Assembly: GCA_947477745.1 (NCBI GenBank)
Contig: CANJUF010000001.1
Location: 62,001 to 126,000 of the forward strand
Direction of reading: 5' to 3'
Source: Sphingomonadaceae bacterium
GTDB lineage: Bacteria > Pseudomonadota > Alphaproteobacteria > Sphingomonadales > Sphingomonadaceae
DNA: 64,000 nucleotides
A model generated the notes under the pieces. The model ran no database searches. It had not been told where the DNA came from and saw only the letters and a program-made list of their open reading frames with translations. The first letter of the stretch is position 1, and the number at the start of each line of letters is the position of its first letter. Shown piece after piece: positions 1 to 9,145 of this stretch. The position numbers and the translations under genes are program-made.

Positions 1-34
1 CAGCACTGCCCGGGCGCACGACAAGGACAAAACC

Positions 35-388
35 ATGACCGTCAAGCTGGCGCGGCTCGATAACATCCCCGAGATCGACAAATCGAGCGCGGCGCGCAAT
101 CGCAGGCGCGAGCCACGCTTCGCGACCTGGTTCGACGCGCATATCGAGAATGCCCGGGGCGACAGCGCCAAGGTGCTGCTGGCCGAAGTATCGATGCATG
201 GCTGCCGGATCCAGGCCGATCAGGCGTGGCTCAGGGTTGGCGGCTTCGTTGCGATCCGTATCGAGAACGGCGAGGCCTTGCCGGCGATCGTGCGCTGGGT
301 GCGCGAAGGCGCGGCGGGCATGGAGTTCCTGCGTCCGATCCCGGCCGAATACAGCGAGTGGCACGACCTGATGGACGCGCCGTTCTGA
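35..388 (+). CDS. PilZ-domain protein
   Basis: A 117-residue protein with the two PilZ signatures that bind cyclic di-GMP in this family: an Arg-rich RRREPR segment near residues 23-28 and an EVSMHGCRI segment around 51-59, corresponding to the (D/N)xSxxG loop, although the Asp/Asn position is Val here. PilZ proteins are small cytosolic c-di-GMP receptors acting on motility, surface polymers or the cell cycle; the target here is unknown. The ATG has an AAGGA ribosome site at 23-27. The gene converges on rpmE and the two share a bidirectional terminator. Family call is fairly secure; c-di-GMP binding is inferred. Confidence 0.85.
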   Translation: MTVKLARLDNIPEIDKSSAARNRRREPRFATWFDAHIENARGDSAKVLLAEVSMHGCRIQADQAWLRVGGFVAIRIENGEALPAIVRWVREGAAGMEFLRPIPAEYSEWHDLMDAPF

Positions 389-405
389 CACGGTGATCGC
401 AAACG

Positions 406-437
406 AAAAAAGGCGGCTCCGCAGAACCGCCTTTTTT
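406..437. terminator. Bidirectional rho-independent terminator between PilZ gene and rpmE
   Basis: Perfect 11-bp inverted repeat: six A plus GGCGG at 406-416 pairs with CCGCC plus six T at 427-437, with a 10-nt loop. The A-run and T-run give a U-tract in both directions, so it can end the PilZ transcript (stop at 388) and the rpmE transcript (stop at 457). Confidence 0.9.
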
Positions 438-456
438 CAGTCAACAGTCCAGAAGA

Positions 457-681
457 TCACTTCTTGAGCGAAAGACCGCCGAAACGCTTGTTGAACTGGG
501 CGACGCGGCCGCCTTCGCTCACGCGCTGATTGCCGCCGGTCCATGCCGGGTGCGAGGTCGGATCGATCTCGAGCACCAGCGTATCGCCTTCGCTGCCCCA
601 GGTGGAGCGCGTCTGGAACGTGGTACCGTCGGTCATCTGCACAGTGATCATGTGGTAATCGGGGTGGGTATCGGCCTTCAT
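457..681 (-). CDS. rpmE: 50S ribosomal protein L31
   Basis: A 74-residue L31 starting [10 protein letters not shown], the usual alphaproteobacterial N-terminus. It has no CxxC zinc-binding cysteines, so it is the zinc-independent (C-minus) form. The frame can be extended upstream to 723, but the ATG at 681 has an AGAGAG ribosome site and gives the normal family length. L31 sits at the central protuberance of the large subunit and helps bridge the subunits. The gene ends at the bidirectional terminator at 406-437. It lies downstream of fabZ on the same strand with a gap of about 90 nt. Confidence 0.95.
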   Translation of the reverse strand: MKADTHPDYHMITVQMTDGTTFQTRSTWGSEGDTLVLEIDPTSHPAWTGGNQRVSEGGRVAQFNKRFGGLSLKK

Positions 682-770
682 GTCGGTAACTCTCTGTCTG
701 GCCGGTTCCGACCGGCCTGTCATCGGAAGCGGCGCGCATAGCGGCAGCGCCGGGATTTGTCCAGCAGGTC

Positions 771-1241
771 TCAGCCGTCCGCGATCATCGCGGTGAACTG
801 CACGTCGCAGGTCGTCGCGCCATCGACCGAGGCTCGCCCAGCAACCTTGCAGACCCGTCCGCGAATCTGCGTGAACTTGGCTTCGAGATCGAGCAGCACA
901 CCCGGCGTCACCGGCTTGCGGAACTTGGCCTGTTCGATCCCCATGAAATAGACGAGCTTGCCGGTTCCGGCCAATTCCAGCGTCTCGACCGCGAGGATAC
1001 CGGCGGCCTGCGCCAGCGCCTCGATCTGCAGAACGCCGGGCATGATCGGCGCGCCGGGGAAATGGCCCTGGAAGAACGGCTCGTTGAAGCTGACCGCCTT
1101 GACCGCGTGGATCCGCTCACCAAGATCAAGCGAAACCACCCGGTCGACGAGCAGCATCGGGTAGCGATGAGGCAGAGCGGCGAGGATCTTCGCCGTGTCA
1201 TAGACAAACGCGCCGTCTGACGCGGCCTTTTCCTCGCTCAT
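771..1241 (-). CDS. fabZ: 3-hydroxyacyl-[acyl-carrier-protein] dehydratase FabZ
   Basis: A 156-residue hot-dog-fold dehydratase that removes water from 3-hydroxyacyl-ACP during fatty acid elongation in the cytoplasm. The catalytic pair is visible: H60 in the [14 protein letters not shown] segment and E74 in LQIEAL. It follows skp with a 21-nt gap, in the usual bamA-skp-(lpxD)-fabZ order, but lpxD is missing between skp and fabZ and no lpxA follows. That absence fits sphingomonads, which lack conventional LPS. Confidence 0.97.
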   Translation of the reverse strand: MSEEKAASDGAFVYDTAKILAALPHRYPMLLVDRVVSLDLGERIHAVKAVSFNEPFFQGHFPGAPIMPGVLQIEALAQAAGILAVETLELAGTGKLVYFMGIEQAKFRKPVTPGVLLDLEAKFTQIRGRVCKVAGRASVDGATTCDVQFTAMIADG

Positions 1242-1262
1242 CGCCCTGCCCCGTTCGCTGAC

Positions 1263-1952
1263 TTAGCGGCCGGCTGGCGGGGTCGTCGTCGTGGCAGCAG
1301 CAGCGGGCTGCTGACCGGCGGCAGCGGCCTGCTGGGCGCGGGCCTCGCGCAGTTCGCGCGGTTCCCAGCCGGTGGGCGGCACAAGCTGCGCCGAAGGCAG
1401 CAGCGTGTTGAGCTCGTTCAGGATGTCCTGGTTGAGGTTGTAGGCGTTGTTGTTGACCGCCAGCACCGCGTCAGGCCCGATCAGCAGGCTGATTTTCTTC
1501 TTGGCCATGGCGTTCTTGATCGCCTGGTCAAGCTTGTCCTGCACCTGCTCGGTGACGTAAGCGCGCGACATCGCGACCGGCGCGATCAGGTTCTGCAGTT
1601 CCTGCTGGCCCTGCTGCTGGATCTGCTGGATGGTCGCGGCCTGCTGGGCCAGCGCCTGCTGGTTCGCATTGGGCGCGGCGCGATCCTTCTCGAACTTTTC
1701 GGCAAGCGGCTTGAGCTGCGCTTCAAGCTGGTTGCGGCGCGCCTCGGCCCGGTCGATCTGCGGCTTGTAGGTAACGCCGCGCTGTTGGTCGGCGGTCTTG
1801 AAGGCGTTCGAATTGACCACCACCGCATCGAGATTGGCGATCGCGAGGCCCTGGATCAGGGTGCCGGTTGCGGATTGCGCCATGGCCGGCTGAACACCGG
1901 CCGTGCCGATCATGAGGGCAGCCGCCGCAGCGGATTTCAGGAAAATATTCAT
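1263..1952 (-). CDS. skp: OmpH/Skp-family periplasmic chaperone
   Basis: A 229-residue protein with a signal peptide (residues 1-26, ending PAMAQ) followed by the OmpH/Skp body. A long helical, Gln/Ala-rich stretch at about 60-150 should form the coiled-coil arms that hold unfolded outer-membrane proteins. The C-terminus has an unusual low-complexity tail of Ala, Gln, Thr and Pro, making it longer than the roughly 160-residue E. coli Skp. The start was chosen because ATG 1952 overlaps the bamA stop by one base (TGATG) and begins the signal peptide; the longer open frame upstream lies inside bamA. It should deliver substrates to BamA, encoded just upstream. Confidence 0.93.
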   Translation of the reverse strand: MNIFLKSAAAAALMIGTAGVQPAMAQSATGTLIQGLAIANLDAVVVNSNAFKTADQQRGVTYKPQIDRAEARRNQLEAQLKPLAEKFEKDRAAPNANQQALAQQAATIQQIQQQGQQELQNLIAPVAMSRAYVTEQVQDKLDQAIKNAMAKKKISLLIGPDAVLAVNNNAYNLNQDILNELNTLLPSAQLVPPTGWEPRELREARAQQAAAAGQQPAAAATTTTPPAGR

Positions 1953-4732
1953 CAGAACTGGGTTCCCACGTTGAAAGTGAAGGCCTTGGTATCGTCCCCC
2001 TCGCGTTTGAGGAGGACCTTTGAAAAGTCGATCCGGAAAGGACCGAACGGCGAATTCCAGTTGACGCCGATGCCGATCGACAAGCGCGGCTTCCAGGTGT
2101 CGCCGAGGTAGACTTCCTTGAAGGCGAAGCTGTTGCCGAGCGCCGAGTTTGCCGGAGAGGTGAGGCAGGAGGGCGGATTGGGATTGACCGGATTGGTCAC
2201 GGTCGAAGTCGCGCTGGGCGTGCAAACCCCGCTTACGACCGAGGCGGCGTCGATCTGGGTGAACAGCGCCCTGCCCTGCTCGTCGCGCGTAGGCAGGAAC
2301 ACTCCGCCCGGACCGGTGTCGATGGTGGCGGGATTGCGGATGCCCCACACCGAACCCGCGTCGATGAACACCGAGGGCCGCAGACCCATTTCTCGCGCGC
2401 CCGAACCCAGCGGAATCTCCAGTTCGGCGCGCGCCATGTAATAATACTTGCCGCCCAGCGCATCGTCGGTGGACTGGTTGCGCTCGGACGACAGCACGGA
2501 GGGAGTCGCCGGGTTGTTGTCGTCGTCGACATAGGGATAGCGCAGAACGCGCGGCCCGACGCCGCGAATGTCGAAGCCGCGGATCTGCGGCTCGCCGAGA
2601 TAGAAGCGGTCGGTCAGCCGTACATCGTCGATCCCGGTGACGACATCGCCGCTATTGTCGAACGACTTGATGATGCCGCCTTCACCCTGCACCGAGAAGA
2701 TGAAACCACCGCCCAGCGGCCAGTAATTCGCCGCATTGCCGCGTATCCGGCCATATTTCACCGAACCGCCAAGCCCCGCATAGTCCGCGCTGATCGATGC
2801 CGTCAGACCTTTGGTCGGCCTGATCCGGTTGTCGAGCCGGTCGTAGATGATCGAGACACCGAGGATCGAACTGGTGCGCTTGCCGATTGCCTCGCACAGA
2901 TAGCGTCCGGCCAGGATCGGTTCGCAGGTTTCCACGCCGTCGCCGTCGAAGTCGAAGAAGAACTGGCTGCGGTCAAGCGTGATGTCGTCGTAGTTGAGCG
3001 TATAGCGCGCAACGCCGGTCAGATATTCGGTGATCGCAAGCCCGGCGCGCAGCTGGAAGCCGGTTGTGGCCTGCTGGTAAGTGCGGTCGCGGTCGCTGGT
3101 GAGAAAGCGGAAGCTGCGCAGGTCGCGCCGGTAGATGTCGAAGCCCACCGAAACGTTCTTGTCGAACAGGTAGGGTTCGGTGAAGCTGGCCTCGACGCTC
3201 TTGGTATAGCGTGAATAGCTGCCCGACAGGCCGACCGTCTGTCCCCGGCCGCGGAAATTGCGCTGGCGCACCGAAGCCTGGAAGATGAAGCTTTCGATGC
3301 TCGAGAAGCCGGCGGAAAGCTGAAGTTCGCCGGTCGGCTTTTCCTCGACATTGGCCTCGAGCCTGATGCGGTCGGGCGTGCTGCCCGGCTTCTGCTCGAT
3401 CTCGAACTTTTCCTGGAAGTAGCCCAGCGAATTGATGCGGTTGGTCGAACGCTTGACCTGCAGCGAGTTGAAGGCGTCGCCCTCGCCGATGCGGAACTCG
3501 CGGCGGATGACCTTGTCCTGCGTCAGGGTGTTGCCGTTGATGTCGATCGATTCGACATAGACGCGCGGCGCCTCGGCGATGACGAAGGCCAGGCCCATCG
3601 TCAGGTTTTCCTTGCTGCGGTCATAGCGCGGACGCACGTCGGCAAAGGCATAGCCGAAGGTTCCGGCGGTCTCGTTCAGCCCCTCGATGGTGTCTTCCAC
3701 CATCTTGGCGTTGTACCAGTCGCCCTTCTTCATCGGCATGTTCTTGGCCAGCGCCTCGCCGTCGAAATCGCGCAGCTGGCTGTCGACGGTGATGTCGCCG
3801 AACTTGTAGCGGTCACCCTCCTCGACGACATAGGTGATGATGAAATCGCGCTTGTCGGGCGTCAGTTCGGCAACGGCGGAGACCACGCGGAAATCGGCAT
3901 AGCCCTGCGTCAGGTAGAACTGGCGCAGCTTCTGCTGGTCGAAAGCCATGCGATCGGGGTCGTAGCTGGTGGCCGACGAGAAAATCTTGGTCAGACCGGT
4001 CTGCTTGGTGACCATCTCGCCGCGCAGCTTGCCATCGTCGAACGTGTCGTTGCCGATGATGTTGATCTGGCGGACCTTGGACTTGTCGCCCTCGACGATC
4101 TCGAAGACGATATCGACGCGGTTCTGCTCGAGCATCACCATCTTGGGCTCGACCGTGGCGGCGAAGCGGCCCTGGCGCTTGTAGAGCTCGATGATCCGGG
4201 AAACGTCGGCGCGCACCTTCGAGCGCGTGAAGATCTGGCGCGGCGCAACCTTGATCTCGGGGAAGATCTTCTCGTCCTTGATGCGCTTGTTGCCTTCAAG
4301 GATGATGCGGTTGACGACCGGGTTTTCCTGCACCTCGATGACGACAGTGCCGCCTTCGTTGCGGATCTGCGCCGAAGCGAGCAGTTCGGTGGCGTAAAGA
4401 TCCTTGAGCGCCTGGTCGGCGGCGGCGCTCGACCACTCTTGGCCGATGCGCAGCCGGATGTAGGACAGAATGGTCTGCGCCTCGAGCCGCTGGTTGCCGG
4501 TGACGCGCATTGCGCGGATCGTCTCGCCCTGCGGCGCGGCGGCGACGGGAGCATCTGCGGCGGTCGCGGCAGGCGTGGCGGCGGCAGGCTGAGCCTCCTG
4601 CGTGTCCTGCGCCAGAGCCTGGTCAGGCAGCCCGGCAAGCATGGTGGTGCCGAGCAGCATCGCCGCCATTGAGGATGCGCGGCGCACGTCCAAGCTGCGA
4701 ACCATATCCCTTCCCATCATATGCGGTGTCAA
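1952..4732 (-). CDS. bamA: Outer membrane protein assembly factor BamA
   Basis: A 926-residue Omp85 protein with an N-terminal signal (residues about 1-42, ending DQALAQ), a Pro/Ala-rich linker, five predicted POTRA repeats over roughly 70-440, and a C-terminal beta-barrel with the VRQRNFRGRG and FSTERNQ-like Omp85 features, ending in Phe. BamA is the essential channel that folds and inserts beta-barrel proteins into the outer membrane. Several in-frame ATGs lie near the start (MTPHMMGRDM), so the exact start is uncertain by up to nine residues. It sits downstream of rseP and is translationally coupled to skp by a one-base overlap. Confidence 0.96.
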   Translation of the reverse strand: MTPHMMGRDMVRSLDVRRASSMAAMLLGTTMLAGLPDQALAQDTQEAQPAAATPAATAADAPVAAAPQGETIRAMRVTGNQRLEAQTILSYIRLRIGQEWSSAAADQALKDLYATELLASAQIRNEGGTVVIEVQENPVVNRIILEGNKRIKDEKIFPEIKVAPRQIFTRSKVRADVSRIIELYKRQGRFAATVEPKMVMLEQNRVDIVFEIVEGDKSKVRQINIIGNDTFDDGKLRGEMVTKQTGLTKIFSSATSYDPDRMAFDQQKLRQFYLTQGYADFRVVSAVAELTPDKRDFIITYVVEEGDRYKFGDITVDSQLRDFDGEALAKNMPMKKGDWYNAKMVEDTIEGLNETAGTFGYAFADVRPRYDRSKENLTMGLAFVIAEAPRVYVESIDINGNTLTQDKVIRREFRIGEGDAFNSLQVKRSTNRINSLGYFQEKFEIEQKPGSTPDRIRLEANVEEKPTGELQLSAGFSSIESFIFQASVRQRNFRGRGQTVGLSGSYSRYTKSVEASFTEPYLFDKNVSVGFDIYRRDLRSFRFLTSDRDRTYQQATTGFQLRAGLAITEYLTGVARYTLNYDDITLDRSQFFFDFDGDGVETCEPILAGRYLCEAIGKRTSSILGVSIIYDRLDNRIRPTKGLTASISADYAGLGGSVKYGRIRGNAANYWPLGGGFIFSVQGEGGIIKSFDNSGDVVTGIDDVRLTDRFYLGEPQIRGFDIRGVGPRVLRYPYVDDDNNPATPSVLSSERNQSTDDALGGKYYYMARAELEIPLGSGAREMGLRPSVFIDAGSVWGIRNPATIDTGPGGVFLPTRDEQGRALFTQIDAASVVSGVCTPSATSTVTNPVNPNPPSCLTSPANSALGNSFAFKEVYLGDTWKPRLSIGIGVNWNSPFGPFRIDFSKVLLKREGDDTKAFTFNVGTQF

Positions 4733-4803
4733 TTCCTGTCAGGGTGCTGCAAGCAGCGCAAAAGTGCCGTCAGCACGATCCATCGCGAAACGAAAGCCGC
4801 CCT

Positions 4804-4871
4804 CTGCCCGATGGGGCAGATGCAATCAAGCGGTCAATCCCGCGAAGCGTTCCGTGACGGCTACGGAACGC
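4804..4871 (-). other. Two perfect hairpins in the rseP-bamA spacer
   Basis: The 143-nt spacer holds two inverted repeats. One is a 6-7 bp stem (CTGCCC 4804-4809 with GGGCAG 4814-4819, 4-nt loop). The other is a perfect 9-bp stem (GCGTTCCGT 4847-4855 with ACGGAACGC 4863-4871, 7-nt loop) ending 4 nt before the rseP stop codon. Neither is followed by a T-run, so they are better read as RNA processing, stability or attenuation elements between rseP and bamA than as a classic terminator. Function is inferred. Confidence 0.5.
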
Positions 4872-4875
4872 AAGG

Positions 4876-5991
4876 CTATCCCCCGAAAATAGGCAGCGAG
4901 GCGATGTCGTTGAAGGTGACGAACACCATGAGCGCAAGCACGAGCGCGATGCCCGTGCGAACCGCCCATTCCTGGCTGCGGACCCCCAGCGGCCTGCGCC
5001 GCACCGCTTCGGCGGCATAGAAGGCGAGGTGTCCACCATCGAGCGCGGGGATTGGCAGCAAGTTGATGAATGCCAAGTTAATCGAGATCAGCGCCACGAA
5101 GCTGACGAACGCCGACCAGCCGAGGCTGAACTGCTCACCAGAATATTTGGCGATCTTGACCGGGCCGCCCAATTCCCTGACCGAGCGTTCGCCTGAGAAG
5201 ATCTGGCCGATCCCGGTCGCCATCATCCGCATGATGCCAAACGACTGGCGGAAGCCGAGCGCCACCGCCTGGACCGGGCCGACCTTCACTATATCGACCT
5301 TGCCCGCACCGACGCCGAGCCGCCCGATGCGCGATTCGTTGCCGAACCTGTCAGTCATGATGACTTCGGCGATCCTGATCGGCACGACGAATTCGCGCCC
5401 GTCGCGTTTGGCCGCCACCTGGACCGTGCGGTTCGGGAAAGGCACCACCAGCGGCGGAATGTCGGTGAACTCGTCCACCTTCTCGCCGTCGATCGCGACG
5501 ATCCGGTCGCCGACCTTGAGCCCGGCCTGCTGCGCGGCGGAACCCTGTGCCAGGCTCGCTACCTCGGTCGAGGCGACGATCCGCCCGTAAGCGAGGTTGA
5601 ACGCGGCGAATACCGCGACGGCGAACAGCAGGTTGGTGAGCGGCCCGGCGAGCACGATCAGCGCGCGCTGCCACAAGGGCTTGAACTGGAAAATCTGCGC
5701 GCGTTCGGCCGGGGTCAGGCTTTCATCGACCGGGCCGGGCGCGCTCGCCGGGTTCATGTCGCCGGCGAACTGGACATAACCGCCCAGAGGCAGCGCGCAC
5801 AGCTTCCAGCGCGTGCCGCGCCGGTCGGTCCAGCCCGCCAGCTCCTTGCCGAAGCCGACCGCGAAGGCGTCTGCCTTCACCCCGAACAACCGCCCGACCA
5901 GATAGTGCCCCAGCTCGTGAACCACGATCAGCGGGCCAAGCACCAGGAAGAACGCGAACAGCGTCGTCAGGATCGAGGGCGAATCAAGCAA
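4876..5991 (-). CDS. rseP: RIP metalloprotease RseP
   Basis: A 371-residue site-2 protease of the inner membrane. It shows the zinc motif HELGH (H25, E26, H29) in the first transmembrane segment, a PDZ domain around residues 140-215 (AAQQAGLKVGDRI), and the second active-site segment NLLPIPALDGGH near the C-terminus with the metal-binding Asp in LDG. It cleaves membrane-bound anti-sigma factors and remnant signal peptides. No ATG fits: upstream ATGs lie inside dxr and add unrelated sequence. TTG 5991 (LLDSPS) has a GGAG about 10 nt upstream and overlaps the dxr end by 8 nt. Confidence 0.93.
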   Translation of the reverse strand: MLDSPSILTTLFAFFLVLGPLIVVHELGHYLVGRLFGVKADAFAVGFGKELAGWTDRRGTRWKLCALPLGGYVQFAGDMNPASAPGPVDESLTPAERAQIFQFKPLWQRALIVLAGPLTNLLFAVAVFAAFNLAYGRIVASTEVASLAQGSAAQQAGLKVGDRIVAIDGEKVDEFTDIPPLVVPFPNRTVQVAAKRDGREFVVPIRIAEVIMTDRFGNESRIGRLGVGAGKVDIVKVGPVQAVALGFRQSFGIMRMMATGIGQIFSGERSVRELGGPVKIAKYSGEQFSLGWSAFVSFVALISINLAFINLLPIPALDGGHLAFYAAEAVRRRPLGVRSQEWAVRTGIALVLALMVFVTFNDIASLPIFGG

Positions 5992-7150
5992 GGGAGGCAA
6001 TCTCCGTAAGGCTGCGCGCCTTGTGGCGGGCTTCGGCATCGACCGCCAGCACATCCGCCAGGCAGGCCGGCGCTGGCGGAGCATAGCACGAAAGCGTCGC
6101 CTCGACATGGTCGGCGATGCGGGTGAAGCCGATCCTACCGCCAAGGAACGCCGCGACCGCGACCTCGTTGGCGGCGTTGAGCACTGCCGGGATCGCCCCG
6201 CCCGCCTCTGCCGCCTGCCGGGCCAGCCGGGTTGCGGGGAAGCGCTCTTCGTCGGGAAGCTCGAAGCTCAAGCTGCCCAGCCGCGCGAGATCGAGCGGTT
6301 CGCACGGCGTATCCATGCGCTGCGGCCAGGCGAGGCACGAGGCGATCGGCACGCGCATATCGGCCGGGCCAAGCTGCGCCAGGGTCGAGCCGTCACGGTA
6401 TTCGACCATCGAATGGACCACCGACTGCGGGTGAATGATGATCGCGAGGCGCTCAAGCCCGACCGGGAACAGATGATGCGCCTCGATCAGTTCAAGGCCC
6501 TTGTTCATCATCGTCGCCGAATCGATGGTGATCTTGTCTCCCATCGACCAGTTGGGATGCTTCAATGCCTGCTCGGGCCTTGCCGCCTGCATCTGCTCGA
6601 ACGACCATTCGCGGAACGGGCCGCCGCTGGCGGTCAGCGTGATCTTGCGCACCTGCGTCATGTCGTTTCCGGCAAGGCACTGGAAGATCGCGTTGTGTTC
6701 GGAATCGGTGGGAAGCAAGGTTGCGCCGTGCTTGGCGACGGCCCTGGTCAGAACCTCGCCCGCCGAGACCAGCGATTCCTTGTTGGCGAGCGCGACGGTC
6801 CCGCCCTGCTCGATTGCCGCCATGGTCGGCGCAAGCCCCGCGCAGCCGACAATCGCCGAGAGCGTCAGGTCGGCGGGGCGCGAAGCAGCCTCAATCAGCG
6901 CGGCCTCTCCGCCGGCGCACGCGATCCCGGTTCCGGCAAGCAGATCGCGCAATTCCGTCAGTTTGCTCTCGTCTGCAAGCACCGCGATCTCGGGCCGGAA
7001 CTGCTTTGCGAGGCGCGCAAGCTGCTCCGCGTTGCTATTGGCGGTGAGCGCGATCACGCGCCAGCGTCCCGGCTCGCGCGCGATCAGGTCGAGCGTGGAT
7101 GCGCCGACCGAACCGGTCGCGCCGAGGATCGAGATGGAGCGTGGGCTCAC
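5984..7150 (-). CDS. dxr: 1-deoxy-D-xylulose-5-phosphate reductoisomerase
   Basis: A 388-residue enzyme of the MEP isoprenoid pathway that converts DXP to 2-C-methyl-D-erythritol 4-phosphate with NADPH. Visible features are the NADPH-binding GATGSVG at residues 10-16, the metal-binding LPTDSEHNAIFQ segment near 150 (Asp and Glu ligands), and the conserved substrate-loop region with MMNKGLELIEAHHLF. Its start overlaps the cdsA stop by 4 nt (ATGA) and its end overlaps rseP by 8 nt, so it is translationally coupled in the cdsA-dxr-rseP-bamA operon. Confidence 0.97.
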   Translation of the reverse strand: MSPRSISILGATGSVGASTLDLIAREPGRWRVIALTANSNAEQLARLAKQFRPEIAVLADESKLTELRDLLAGTGIACAGGEAALIEAASRPADLTLSAIVGCAGLAPTMAAIEQGGTVALANKESLVSAGEVLTRAVAKHGATLLPTDSEHNAIFQCLAGNDMTQVRKITLTASGGPFREWSFEQMQAARPEQALKHPNWSMGDKITIDSATMMNKGLELIEAHHLFPVGLERLAIIIHPQSVVHSMVEYRDGSTLAQLGPADMRVPIASCLAWPQRMDTPCEPLDLARLGSLSFELPDEERFPATRLARQAAEAGGAIPAVLNAANEVAVAAFLGGRIGFTRIADHVEATLSCYAPPAPACLADVLAVDAEARHKARSLTEIASLA

Positions 7151-7893
7151 AGGCCGCCTGCCAGCTCGGAAAGGAGGATGAGATTTCCCGTCACTACCAG
7201 CACCAATAGCAGACCATCCACCCTGTCGAACAGCCCGCCGTGACCGGGTAGCAGGTTGCCCGAATCCTTGACCCCCGCCTTGCGCTTCATCCAGCTTTGA
7301 AAAAAGTCGCCGGCCTGGGCGAGAATGGCCAGCACTATCCCGGATACCACTAGCACAGGCAGCTCGGATGCCAGGGAAGGGCAGGACCGCGACGTTGCAA
7401 ATCCGCCCTCCAGATCAAAAGATTGGCGCATTTCCAGATAAGTCATCAGAACTATCACAAGCGTGGCGCCAGTCATCCCGCCCAGAAGCCCAGCCCAGGT
7501 CTTGGAGGGGCTGATCCTCGGTGCGATCTTCGGCCCACCGATCGTGCGCCCGAATATATAGGCGCCGATATCGGTGCCGATCACCGCGCCGACGATCATC
7601 AGTACCGTGTACATGCCCTCCGGCATGTCGCGCAGCGCCAGAAGCACCGCGCAGGCTATCCCGCAATAGACCGCGCCGCCATAGCGCCACACGGTCCGCT
7701 TGCCGCCCGGCGGATACATCTTCAGGCAAAGCCCGCTCCATTCGAACCACACGCCGATGCCGATGACGAGCACGAACACCATCCAGGCCATGCCGCCCGC
7801 CCACAGCGCGAAACCGGAAACCGCGAGCATCACCAGCGCGCTCATCGTGCGCGTGGCGAGGTCCGAATTGGGGCGCGGCTCAGCGTCCGCCAT
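7147..7893 (-). CDS. cdsA: Phosphatidate cytidylyltransferase
   Basis: A 248-residue multi-pass inner-membrane enzyme that makes CDP-diacylglycerol from phosphatidate and CTP, the precursor used by PssA further right in this window. The CDP-DAG synthase signature is complete near the C-terminus: SWMKRKAGVKDSG followed by LLPGHGGLFDRVD. The start was set at ATG 7893 ([11 protein letters not shown]), which overlaps the uppS end by 14 nt; an upstream extension would lie within uppS. The ATGA overlap with dxr indicates translational coupling. Confidence 0.95.
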   Translation of the reverse strand: MADAEPRPNSDLATRTMSALVMLAVSGFALWAGGMAWMVFVLVIGIGVWFEWSGLCLKMYPPGGKRTVWRYGGAVYCGIACAVLLALRDMPEGMYTVLMIVGAVIGTDIGAYIFGRTIGGPKIAPRISPSKTWAGLLGGMTGATLVIVLMTYLEMRQSFDLEGGFATSRSCPSLASELPVLVVSGIVLAILAQAGDFFQSWMKRKAGVKDSGNLLPGHGGLFDRVDGLLLVLVVTGNLILLSELAGGL

Positions 7894-8590
7894 AACGGCG
7901 CTCGCGGGTGGCAAAATCCTGCATCGCCTGCTTGAGATGGTCGGCAGTGAAATCGGGCCACAGCACGTCGGTGAACCACAGCTCGGCATAAGCGGCCTGC
8001 CACAGGAGGAAGTTGGAAAGCCGCTCCTCGCCCGAGGTGCGGATCAGCAGATCGAGCGGCGGCAAGTCGGCGGTATCGAGATGCCGGGCGATAGTCTCGG
8101 GCGTGATTGGCCCTTCGGCTGCCGCCTTGGTCGCCGCGCGCGCGATCTCGTCCATCGATCCGTAATTGAGCGCGACTGCGATCGTCGTGCCGGTGTTGGC
8201 GGCTGTTCGCGTCAGCGCGCCTTCGATCAGGTCAACAAGTTCTCCCTTGAAGGCCTTGTAATCGCCGATGATCTTGAGACGGATGTTGTTGCCCGCCATC
8301 TCTTCGAGGTCGGACAGGATGAAGCGCTCCATCAGCCCCATCAGATCGGAAATCTCGTCTTCGGGCCGCCGCCAGTTCTCGGTCGAGAAGGCGTATAGCG
8401 TGAGCACTTCGAGACCGAGCCCCTGCGCCCCGCGCACCAGCGCACGCACCGCCTCGACACCCTTCTGGTGGCCGAAGGCGCGCGGCATGCGGCGCTTCTT
8501 GGCCCAGCGCCCGTTGCCATCCATGATGATCGCCACATGGCGGGCCTGGGCTTCGCCCGGTCCACCGGTCTTGGCGGCAGGCACGCTCAC
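7880..8590 (-). CDS. uppS: Isoprenyl transferase (undecaprenyl diphosphate synthase)
   Basis: A 236-residue cis-prenyltransferase with the family signature MDGNGRWA (catalytic D24), the FSTENWRRP segment and the C-terminal [15 protein letters not shown]. It condenses isopentenyl diphosphate onto farnesyl diphosphate to give the C55 lipid carrier for peptidoglycan. The start codon is GTG at 8590, which overlaps the frr stop in a GTGA arrangement, giving direct coupling to frr. Its product pathway depends on dxr in the same operon. Confidence 0.95.
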   Translation of the reverse strand: MSVPAAKTGGPGEAQARHVAIIMDGNGRWAKKRRMPRAFGHQKGVEAVRALVRGAQGLGLEVLTLYAFSTENWRRPEDEISDLMGLMERFILSDLEEMAGNNIRLKIIGDYKAFKGELVDLIEGALTRTAANTGTTIAVALNYGSMDEIARAATKAAAEGPITPETIARHLDTADLPPLDLLIRTSGEERLSNFLLWQAAYAELWFTDVLWPDFTADHLKQAMQDFATRERRYGGR

Positions 8591-9144
8591 TGCGCCATGA
8601 TGTCCTTTTCCTTGCGCGCCAGCTCCTCGTCGATCGCCTTGATCATGCGATCCGTCAGCTTCTGGACTTCATCCTCGCCGCGCTTGCGCTCGTCCTCGGA
8701 CATTTCCTTCTTCTTCTCGTCTTCCTTGAGCGATTCGTTGCCATCACGCCGCACGTTGCGGATCGCAATGCGCGCGTTCTCGGCGTAGGTCCCGGCAAGC
8801 TTGGCCAGTTCCTTGCGCCGCTCCTGCGTAAGGTCGGGGATCGGCAGGCGCAGCGTGGTGCCGTCGCTGATCGGGTTGAGTCCCAGCCCGGCCGAGCGGA
8901 TCGCCTTTTCGACCGGCAGCACGTTCGACTTGTCCCACACCTGCACCGAAAGCATGCGCGGCTCGGGCGCGGAAATCGAAGCGACCTGGTTGAGCGGCAT
9001 CATCGCGCCGTAAACCTCGACTGTTACCGGATCGAGCAAGGTGGTGTTGGCGCGGCCCGTGCGCAGGCCGGAAAAGTCGCTCTTCAGCGATTCCACCGCG
9101 CCTTCCATGCGCCGTTCGAGATCGGCCTTGTCATATTTGGCCAT
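8587..9144 (-). CDS. frr: Ribosome recycling factor
   Basis: A 185-residue RRF of standard length ([20 protein letters not shown]...). It has the typical long-helix domain I and the conserved GLRTGRA segment near residue 26. RRF works with EF-G to split post-termination ribosomes. It lies 1 nt downstream of pyrH and overlaps uppS by 4 nt. A lysine/glutamate-rich segment around 140-155 ([15 protein letters not shown]) is usual for the family. Confidence 0.97.
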   Translation of the reverse strand: MAKYDKADLERRMEGAVESLKSDFSGLRTGRANTTLLDPVTVEVYGAMMPLNQVASISAPEPRMLSVQVWDKSNVLPVEKAIRSAGLGLNPISDGTTLRLPIPDLTQERRKELAKLAGTYAENARIAIRNVRRDGNESLKEDEKKKEMSEDERKRGEDEVQKLTDRMIKAIDEELARKEKDIMAQ

Positions 9145-9145
9145 A

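Noticed and set aside
6023..7243. 406-residue plus-strand frame opposite dxr
   Set aside because: Antisense to a clear essential gene; composition is rich in Arg, His and Gly without any motif.
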